Shown: positions 62,701 through 64,000 of the stretch, piece after piece
Layout: each line of letters begins with the position of its first letter
Position numbering within the stretch: position 1 is the stretch's first letter
Assembly (NCBI GenBank): GCA_963513935.1
Contig: OY740769.1
Location: 32,825,120-32,889,119 of the forward strand
Direction of reading: 5' to 3'
Origin: Aphrophora alni
Taxonomy: Eukaryota > Arthropoda > Insecta > Hemiptera > Aphrophoridae
Length of the DNA: 64,000 nucleotides
Program-made: the position numbers and the translations under genes
Notes under the pieces: generated by a model
The model's database searches: none
Told to the model about the DNA's origin: nothing
Seen by the model: only the letters and a program-made list of their open reading frames with translations

Positions 62701-63628
62701 CTCGTCAAATGTATTTATTACTTATACGTGTTACCTCTCACAGAGCCTAGATCCAACTAACTTCAACCCGGTTGGCAACAGCATTCCCACTATTTTTCAA
62801 AATGTTAAAATAGCATTTTTCTTATAACTACAATTATACCTATTTATTGAAATGAAATGAAATGAAATATCTTTATTAGTCAACTATATACATATACATG
62901 TTCAGATTACAAAACTTTACAAACTTAAGACTAATAAAGTCTGACCCCGAGGTTTATAAAAAAAACCTGTTTGGGGTGATACACATGAAACTTAGAATCT
63001 ATAAGACAAGAGCTAGAGATAGAGGTGAGATAGATAGAACTAGGAGGTTAATATTTCAAATATTAACACACCTATAATTAATATCTCTGATCGTTTTGTA
63101 CTAATTAGTTTCTTTATTTATTTAATTCAAAAAACAAAATACGTTTCTTGTTTGTTGCATTGAGTTGAACGTATTCTCCATTCAATCTAAGATCACTAAA
63201 CTAAAAATGTACGCTATTATACAGTCCAAATGACTGAAATGATTTTCACTAATGTGTTCTTTTAATGAACAAATCACATTAGTGATTCAAATTTTGAATT
63301 TTGTGTAAATATTATAAAAAATGTGTAGACAAATATTTTTTTAAAAAATCGAAGGTGGACTCATCTGAGCATACTTTATTTGTTCATTTGATCTATGTTC
63401 CAGTAAATTGATAGGCATATTTTATATCTATCACTGCTATTATACTTCTATTGTTGATTTTATTCTAAATAATTTATTTTTGTTAGTTAATAAAATTGAA
63501 ATGTTGTAAATTTCAATACTTAATATGTATTTATTTATTTTTTTTAGGGAGACATTGTGAAAGTGATGTTAATGAGTGTGAACAAATTAAGAATATTTGT
63601 AACAATGGAATCTGTTTGAATAATGAAG
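17118..63628 (+). CDS. crb: crumbs orthologue, 5' part (14 spliced exons, open at both ends)
   Basis: Crumbs is a large single-pass membrane protein that sets apical membrane identity and stabilises the zonula adherens in epithelia and photoreceptors. Exons seen: 17118-17470, 20900-21089, 25421-25546, 33842-33937, 35832-35948, 37346-37463, 37902-38040, 41299-41509, 44060-44176, 47076-47260, 52058-52211, 57970-58194, 60285-60521, 63548-63628. All splice phases agree, giving 783 codons without a stop. Order: hydrophobic leader end, LamG (about residues 20-180), then EGF1 to EGF16, the last incomplete. The match to Drosophila Crumbs is collinear: a YIRL..P...S...SFRTCEGG start to the LamG, the CxLxGP end, the DNGSPC linker, [11 protein letters not shown] in EGF5 and [16 protein letters not shown] at the end. 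The start codon, later LamG domains, membrane segment and tail are not in the joined exons. Uninflatable and eyes shut also mix EGF and LamG, but the LamG-first order and linker identity favour crb. Confidence 0.9.
17471..20899 (+). other. crb intron, simple repeats only
   Basis: (AT)n at about 18782-18807, ATT repeats near 19610-19631 and a TG/CG alternating tract at about 20728-20774 just upstream of the next exon. No transposon protein is recognised. Confidence 0.6.
20900..21089 (+). CDS. crb: crb exon: second half of N-terminal LamG
   Basis: The acceptor is tgtgtttag and the donor is agtt|gtaagt; it enters in phase 0 and leaves in phase 1. It reads [17 protein letters not shown], then [17 protein letters not shown] and [13 protein letters not shown]. 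The GC.LEGP....FNNS..Q stretch is the C-terminal LamG strand pair, with the cysteine that normally closes the domain disulfide. It lines up with the equivalent place in fly Crumbs (GCLLDGP...NNSTVQ...GHCPL). Confidence 0.9.
22370..23170 (+). pseudogene. mariner transposase relic
   Basis: On the + strand, across frames: [19 protein letters not shown] and [10 protein letters not shown], followed by [15 protein letters not shown], then [16 protein letters not shown] (the family's VITGDESW.YGYDPETK catalytic region) and SPRP. Further on, near 22875, [12 protein letters not shown] corresponds to the second catalytic aspartate region (W..HHDNAPAH). Frameshifts and stops make it inactive. It lies in the crb intron between 21089 and 25421. 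Confidence 0.8.
23171..24629 (+). other. crb intron, AT-rich, nothing recognised
   Basis: Long A/T runs and ATT repeats; no coding signal. Confidence 0.5.
24630..24795 (-). repeat. dispersed repeat family, copy B
   Basis: It contains CTAATAGGAAAGATGAAAGA (reverse of the family core) and GAGCTCCTGAGGG. Right after it lies a small palindrome, AAAGATCTAA...TTAGATCTTT, at about 24797-24838. Confidence 0.75.
25421..25546 (+). CDS. crb: crb exon: EGF1
   Basis: The acceptor ttgatgtgcag has a poor pyrimidine tract but keeps the frame; the donor is aacg|gtgaga. The exon runs from phase 1 to phase 1. It encodes [18 protein letters not shown], followed by [18 protein letters not shown]: six cysteines of one EGF-like domain without the calcium-binding D/N-x-D/N-E lead. 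The ARYTGNNC end matches the ARYSGKNC of the fly protein. Overlapping minus-strand reading frames are shadows. Confidence 0.9.
25547..26555 (+). other. start of crb intron, nothing recognised
   Basis: AT-rich. The short open frames continuing from EGF1 end soon after the donor. Confidence 0.5.
26556..27030 (-). pseudogene. LINE fragment, C-terminal region after RNase H
   Basis: The minus strand reads [18 protein letters not shown], then [19 protein letters not shown] and [10 protein letters not shown]. The Q..ET..HIL.HCE.L spacing is the zinc-knuckle-like C-terminus that follows RNase H in many insect LINEs. The fragment is broken by frameshifts and is antisense in the crb intron. Confidence 0.6.
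27175..27210. repeat. TA microsatellite
   Basis: An uninterrupted TA alternating tract of about 35 bases. Confidence 0.9.
27211..28384 (+). other. crb intron, AT-rich, nothing recognised
   Basis: No gene signal. TAAGATTTAGACCTAACC-type short duplications occur near 28080-28170. Confidence 0.45.
28385..29970 (+). pseudogene. mariner transposase relic split by an insertion
   Basis: The terminus-like ACAAGGACTATCCAGAAATA near 28388 is followed by an N-terminal piece ([20 protein letters not shown]), then LTNVHNEEG, then [10 protein letters not shown] near 28950 (the first catalytic aspartate, HIVTGDETW in the family). The C-terminal piece resumes at about 29737: [18 protein letters not shown], later [11 protein letters not shown]. 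The stretch 29000-29735 between them is not mariner and carries a Penelope-type motif on the minus strand, so another element has inserted or replaced the middle. Confidence 0.75.
29085..29113 (-). other. hammerhead-ribozyme-like motif (Penelope-type terminus)
   Basis: The minus strand reads CTGATTA, the stem GGAAA-ATAG-TTTCC, then GAAACGTG. One base of the first core box (G8) is changed. It sits inside the interrupted mariner relic. Confidence 0.5.
29971..31264 (+). other. crb intron, very AT-rich, nothing recognised
   Basis: Dense ATTAATAATTT repeats at 30110-30250. The open frame at 30927-31148 is low-complexity I/N/T/K and not convincing. Confidence 0.5.
31265..31455 (-). repeat. dispersed repeat family, copy C (longest)
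   Basis: On the minus strand: CCCTCAGGGGTTCACTTTAG, CTTGGCAATCCCAAGGG, the core CTCTTTCATCTTTCCTATC and CCGACCCTGAAGCTATTAG. It extends the family about 40 bases beyond copies A and D. Confidence 0.75.
31456..33841 (+). other. crb intron, nothing recognised
   Basis: A 27-base phrase ending AATCAGTAGGACA is repeated twice at about 33367-33421. Short open frames near 32849 and 33236 have no recognisable domain. Confidence 0.45.
33842..33937 (+). CDS. crb: crb exon: EGF2
   Basis: The acceptor is tttcaaatttcag; the donor tcag|gtctgc is weak at +3 to +5. Phase 1 to phase 1. It reads [14 protein letters not shown], then [12 protein letters not shown]. The last cysteine of the EGF comes from the next exon (QLCE). 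The join to the previous exon regenerates DNGSPC, which also links two EGF repeats in Drosophila Crumbs. The 8.3-kb intron before it is the longest between mapped exons here. Confidence 0.9.
33938..35395 (+). other. crb intron, nothing recognised
   Basis: AT-rich; no coding or repeat signal I can support. Confidence 0.5.
35396..35625 (-). pseudogene. LINE reverse-transcriptase C-terminal fragment
   Basis: The minus strand reads [19 protein letters not shown], then a second stretch [10 protein letters not shown]. The FEMD..RR....(R/K)IRN.EI..M.V..TIL.EVERK.L pattern is a common C-terminal segment of CR1/Jockey-like LINE reverse transcriptases. Only about 60 codons survive. It sits antisense in the crb intron, 200 bases before EGF3. 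Confidence 0.5.
35832..35948 (+). CDS. crb: crb exon: EGF3
   Basis: The acceptor is acaccttag and the donor ccag|gtatgt; phase 1 to phase 1. It finishes EGF2 with QLCETEV and encodes [20 protein letters not shown] plus YECTCLPG of EGF3. The CHNNGTC segment fits the O-fucose consensus (C2-x4-S/T-C3). The donor falls at the conserved LPG|Y position. Confidence 0.92.
35949..37345 (+). other. crb intron, nothing recognised
   Basis: AT-rich, with no coding or repeat family signal. Confidence 0.5.
37346..37463 (+). CDS. crb: crb exon: EGF4
   Basis: The acceptor tttccctttttttag is strong; the donor is actgg|gtatgt. It enters in phase 1 and leaves in phase 2, the only phase-2 junction in the set. 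It encodes [18 protein letters not shown], then [25 protein letters not shown] is the calcium-binding lead; CQSSPC fits the O-glucose consensus and CQHGGTC the O-fucose consensus. Confidence 0.93.
37540..37695 (+). repeat. dispersed repeat family, copy D
   Basis: It contains GTGTGGCAATCCTGAGG, the core CTCTCTTTCATCTTTCCTAT and ATTCAAGCTCTGG, filling much of the short intron between EGF4 and EGF5 exons. Confidence 0.75.
37902..38040 (+). CDS. crb: crb exon: EGF5
   Basis: The acceptor is gttggtgcag and the donor actg|gtgagt; it enters in phase 2 and leaves in phase 0. It encodes [18 protein letters not shown], then [18 protein letters not shown] and QNCEL. CFDTYG.YTCQC..G.GG is nearly the same as the corresponding fly repeat, one of the best single anchors for the crb assignment. 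The intron between this exon and the previous one is only about 440 bases. Confidence 0.93.
39033..40094 (+). mobile_element. piggyBac-type element, internally deleted, nested in mariner
   Basis: It is flanked by TTAA on both sides (39029-39032 and 40095-40098). Termini are CCTCTTGATGCCCACG and, inverted from the right, CCTTTTGAAGCCCGAC, an imperfect inverted repeat starting CCT. TTAA duplication with CC(C/T)-starting ends is the signature of piggyBac. Just inside the left end is a subterminal direct pair (GCCCACGCCC..ATATGCGAGC twice). At 1062 bp it is too short for a full transposase. Confidence 0.88.
39344..39643 (+). pseudogene. piggyBac transposase N-terminal remnant
   Basis: The ATG at 39344 begins [14 protein letters not shown], then an acidic run [11 protein letters not shown] and VPGPSG. 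piggyBac transposases start with such an acidic, Ser-rich, poorly folded region before the DDE domain. The frame ends after 99 codons; the DDE domain and cysteine-rich C-terminus are missing. An upstream in-frame extension to 39287 has no acidic character and is less likely coding. Confidence 0.65.
40398..41298 (+). other. crb intron, nothing recognised
   Basis: No coding signal or repeat family that I can support. Confidence 0.45.
41299..41509 (+). CDS. crb: crb exon: EGF6 and EGF7
   Basis: The acceptor is ttatttgcag and the donor gcag|gtgatt; phase 0 to phase 1. It encodes [31 protein letters not shown], then [17 protein letters not shown] and [14 protein letters not shown]6 carries the O-glucose consensus CSSGPC. 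EGF7 has the short CPANSEC inter-cysteine segment of a cbEGF without sugar consensus sites, as in the fly repeat with PIDSEC. Confidence 0.92.
42424..42726 (+). pseudogene. Tigger/pogo transposase C-terminal remnant
   Basis: The open frame reads [13 protein letters not shown], an acidic stretch [12 protein letters not shown], then [20 protein letters not shown], and ends [13 protein letters not shown] transposases of the Tigger/jerky group end with a D-E-I-V motif, an acidic linker, a helix containing (S/T)H.EA and a final basic ..(I/L)..FF tail. The CENP-B DNA-binding and DDE domains are gone. The first methionine is not a real start. Confidence 0.8.
43015..43592. repeat. long inverted repeat inside Tigger element
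   Basis: The left arm (about 43015-43297) and right arm (about 43316-43592) are inverted, diverged copies around an 18-base loop. Clear pairs: TTTGAATCACAGTTCTGC against GTAGAACTGTGATTCAAA; TGAACCATTAGGCTTAGACC against GGTCTAAGCCTAATGGTTCA. A transcript would fold into a hairpin of more than 250 imperfect pairs. Confidence 0.88.
44060..44176 (+). CDS. crb: crb exon: EGF8
   Basis: The acceptor is attttattttaaag and the donor gcgg|gtgagc; phase 1 to phase 1. It closes EGF7 with NPPNC and encodes [15 protein letters not shown], then [17 protein letters not shown] and CQHGGSC fit the O-glucose and O-fucose consensus patterns. It lacks the calcium-binding lead (ADAC). Confidence 0.9.
44177..46180 (+). 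other. crb intron, nothing recognised
   Basis: AT-rich, with a TAGGCCTA octamer at 44928-44935. Confidence 0.5.
46181..46390 (-). pseudogene. R1-like LINE C-terminal fragment
   Basis: The minus strand reads [20 protein letters not shown], then [13 protein letters not shown] and [10 protein letters not shown]1-clade proteins end with C..W...R..L....G.L.P..IV..ML......W..V..F...V. The match to this tail is fair over about 50 codons. Antisense in the crb intron. Confidence 0.5.
46391..47075 (+). other. crb intron, nothing recognised
   Basis: AT-rich. The open minus frame at 46701-46904 has no known domain. Confidence 0.45.
47076..47260 (+). CDS. crb: crb exon: EGF9 and first part of EGF10
   Basis: The acceptor is gtgatacaaag and the donor ctat|gtaagt; it enters in phase 1 and leaves in phase 0. 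It encodes [51 protein letters not shown] and [12 protein letters not shown]10 is split inside the domain, between its third and fourth cysteines, which is unusual for this gene. The longest open frame across this exon in another frame (47215-47736) runs straight through the donor and is not the gene. Confidence 0.88.
47390..48300 (-). pseudogene. LINE RNase H domain and C-terminal tail, decayed
   Basis: The minus strand at 48060-48130 reads [19 protein letters not shown], which carries the YSDSQ.AL motif of RNase H (catalytic Asp). Downstream, across a frame change: [19 protein letters not shown], then [17 protein letters not shown]. The GH...HL..MG....CR.C...ET..HLL.EC..L layout is the usual end of I/LOA-type LINE proteins. 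A long + strand frame over the same bases is its shadow. Antisense in the crb intron between EGF9 and EGF11 exons. Confidence 0.8.
48301..50390 (+). other. crb intron, nothing firm
   Basis: A G13 tract lies near 48551. A minus frame at 49350-49589 looks like spacer DNA; see rejected items. No supported gene. Confidence 0.45.
50439..51257. mobile_element. Tigger/pogo-type MITE
   Basis: Termini are CAGTAGAACCTCTGTTAACC at 50441 and, inverted from 51255, CAGTAGAACCCCTCTTAACC. TA lies outside both ends. A second inner repeat (CCTCGGATTAACCGG) occurs near each end. It is 815 bp long with no transposase. The middle is CpG-rich and carries tandem repeats, unlike the AT-rich flanks. Confidence 0.9.
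50535..50815. repeat. tandem repeats of about 55-80 bp inside the MITE
   Basis: Four units share CACCAAAG(C/T)(G/A)GCGGCGA, TCAAACGACTTTGT(T/C)GAT, CGGTATCCCATTGTCGGC and AAAAACACCGCGG in this order, with short deletions between units. Both strands stay open by chance of periodicity; the translated frames are not genes. Confidence 0.9.
51376..52057 (+). other. crb intron, nothing recognised
   Basis: AT-rich; no gene or repeat signal. Confidence 0.5.
52058..52211 (+). CDS. crb: crb exon: rest of EGF10 and EGF11
   Basis: The acceptor is cttatgtatag and the donor acag|gtaaat; phase 0 to phase 1. It encodes [18 protein letters not shown], then [15 protein letters not shown] and [11 protein letters not shown]. 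The junction [13 protein letters not shown] restores a normal six-cysteine EGF. EGF11 has a calcium-binding lead and both O-glucose (CQSDPC) and O-fucose (CRYGGTC) patterns. Confidence 0.9.
52212..53590 (+). other. crb intron, nothing recognised
   Basis: From about 53320 base composition becomes less AT-rich, probably the start of retroelement-derived DNA. A minus frame at 53248-53484 has no recognisable domain. Confidence 0.4.
53591..53860 (+). pseudogene. Ty3/gypsy-type Pol C-terminal fragment
   Basis: The + strand reads [19 protein letters not shown], then [20 protein letters not shown] and QLKRFF. This is the segment after integrase in Ty3/gypsy Pol (K....L.P.W.GPF.V......VT.EL.D...GK..R..H.SQLK.F). 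Integrase and upstream domains are absent. It may extend into an LTR; a TGTAACGCCC phrase typical of LTR starts lies at 54731, but I cannot pair it with a second LTR. It is in sense orientation in the crb intron before EGF12. Confidence 0.6.
53861..56480 (+). other. crb intron, possibly retroelement-derived, unresolved
   Basis: Composition is uneven up to about 54960. Open minus frames at 53966-54241 and 54862-55164 have no domain I recognise. From 55000 the plus strand is T-rich. Confidence 0.35.
56481..56600 (-). pseudogene. LINE C-terminal tail fragment
   Basis: The minus strand reads [19 protein letters not shown], then [13 protein letters not shown]. The GK.W.EVK.LA.NR..WR.FV pattern is the extreme C-terminus of many CR1/RTE-type reverse transcriptases. 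About 32 codons. Antisense in the crb intron. Confidence 0.5.
57090..57155 (-). mobile_element. tRNA-like sequence, SINE head or tRNA pseudogene
   Basis: The minus strand reads AGAGTAATTAGTGCTC (A-box-like), an anticodon arm CTTGC-TTTACAA-GCAAG with perfect 5-bp stem and a TAC (Val) anticodon, then GGGTTATATTCC (B-box-like). The T stem and acceptor stem do not pair well, so it is not a working tRNA. Confidence 0.45.
57156..57969 (+). other. crb intron, nothing recognised
   Basis: AT-rich; no supported feature. Confidence 0.5.
57970..58194 (+). CDS. crb: crb exon: EGF12 and EGF13
   Basis: The acceptor is ttatatttcag and the donor ccag|gtcagt; phase 1 to phase 1. It encodes [50 protein letters not shown], then CFNNGSC and [12 protein letters not shown]12 is calcium-binding with both sugar consensus patterns; EGF13 has only the O-fucose one. 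Confidence 0.93.
58669..59417 (+). pseudogene. Penelope-like Pol C-terminus with GIY-YIG endonuclease
   Basis: The main frame (58669-59244) reads [36 protein letters not shown], then [19 protein letters not shown] and [15 protein letters not shown]...YVG is the GIY-YIG pair, C..C a zinc-knuckle-like feature of animal Penelope endonucleases, and SR..EH the conserved Arg/His helix. A frameshift near 59240 moves the end to another frame ([11 protein letters not shown] to 59417). There is no RT domain and the first Met is not a true start. Confidence 0.82.
59543..59575 (+). other. hammerhead-ribozyme-like motif at Penelope 3' end
   Basis: CCGACGA, then GGA...TCC, then TAAACACGTG, against CUGANGA-stem II-GAAAC in active copies. 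Two core bases differ, so it is probably inactive. Its place just after the endonuclease frame is the expected one. Confidence 0.55.
59703..59757. repeat. TA microsatellite, about 27 units
   Basis: An uninterrupted TA alternation of about 54 bases. It is followed by an unusually GC-rich stretch (59758-59880), origin unknown. Confidence 0.95.
60285..60521 (+). CDS. crb: crb exon: EGF14 and EGF15
   Basis: The acceptor is gttatttttaatag and the donor acag|gtaatt; phase 1 to phase 1. It encodes [54 protein letters not shown], then CLHNGTCKE and [14 protein letters not shown]14 is a cbEGF with the CPDEKVC form and no sugar sites; EGF15 carries an O-fucose pattern. Confidence 0.93.
60522..62848 (+). 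other. crb intron, nothing recognised
   Basis: Very AT-rich, with a TAGGCCTA octamer at 62586-62593. Confidence 0.5.
62849..63065 (-). mobile_element. 3' end of a non-LTR element with (ATTTC)n tail
   Basis: The minus strand ends GACTAATAAAGATATTTCAT followed by further ATTTC units (62849-62867 on the plus strand as GAAAT units). A polyadenylation-like AATAAA just before a short simple-repeat tail is typical of LINE or SINE 3' ends. The body upstream on the minus strand is about 190 bases and noncoding. Confidence 0.5.
63548..63628 (+). CDS. crb: crb exon: first part of EGF16
   Basis: The acceptor is tttattttttttag and the donor gaag|gtaagt; phase 1 to phase 1. It encodes [17 protein letters not shown] and [10 protein letters not shown]. 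The extra residues between the first two cysteines (ECEQIKNIC) mark this repeat and match fly [20 protein letters not shown]. The rest of the EGF must be on the next exon beyond the window. Confidence 0.93.
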
Positions 63629-64000
63629 GTAAGTCTGATATTTTAAACTTTAAATGTTACATCTCTTTATTAAATTATTTAATACTAAAGTTTTACGGGG
63701 CAATAGTATGCATTTTATCTGAGTCGTATAGCTGATTATGTAGTAAGTGAAAAAGAGAAACAACATTTTTTTGACATGTTTTCAGCACTGATAATCTTTA
63801 AAAAATATATATGTATTTCTTTTTTTTAATCATAAAAGCCTAAATATTGTACATGTATGCAAAATTTAGTTTTTATATTGAACAGTAAGGCTACAATTTC
63901 TGACAAACAGTCATGAATTCAGATGAAACCATTAAAATAAAAATTAGATGATATGAAAGCCGCTAAAGAAAAGATTCACTTAACTTGCCTAATACATGAA

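Overview
The window looks like nuclear DNA from an insect or closely related arthropod. It is strongly AT-rich, has GT-AG introns and large introns and spacers, and is littered with decayed transposable elements of types common in insects. There are no operons, ribosome binding sites, rRNA or intact tRNA genes, or CRISPR-like arrays. I cannot fix the species.

The one host gene I can support is the 5' part of a crumbs (crb) orthologue on the + strand. Fourteen coding exons between 17118 and 63628 join without a break in frame (2349 bases, 783 codons). They encode the end of a hydrophobic leader, an N-terminal laminin-G domain and 16 EGF-like domains; the sixteenth is cut by the window edge. 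Domain order and local sequence match the N-terminal half of Drosophila Crumbs: a LamG domain directly after the leader, then EGF repeats, including the unusual pair around 'CEIDNGSPC' and the [11 protein letters not shown] repeat at the end. The later LamG domains, the membrane segment and the short cytoplasmic tail must lie downstream. The first exon with the start codon is not certain; a CpG-rich patch at 11.87-12.2 kb with an in-frame ATG is the best candidate.

Layout: 1-11.8 kb is AT-rich, with no recognised host gene, and holds a tRNA-type SINE relic, clusters of diverged repeats, a palindromic foldback element and a hAT-type element with a perfect 8-bp target duplication. 11.8-17.1 kb holds the candidate promoter and first exon, a ribozyme-like Penelope terminus and a decayed LINE. 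From 17.1 kb onward small crb exons are separated by introns of 0.4 to 8.3 kb. These introns carry mariner relics, a mariner with a piggyBac-type element nested inside it, two Tigger/pogo elements (one with a long hairpin, one with internal tandem repeats), a 5'-truncated Penelope-like element with a GIY-YIG endonuclease domain, a Ty3/gypsy Pol fragment and several LINE fragments.

Themes worth a second look: all LINE pieces I could orient are antisense to crb; hammerhead-ribozyme-like termini occur at four places; two sets of nested insertions can be ordered in time; one undetermined repeat family occurs at least four times; and the octamer TAGGCCTA is over-represented. I found no convincing new multi-gene system; the novelty here is in the mobile DNA inside crb introns.
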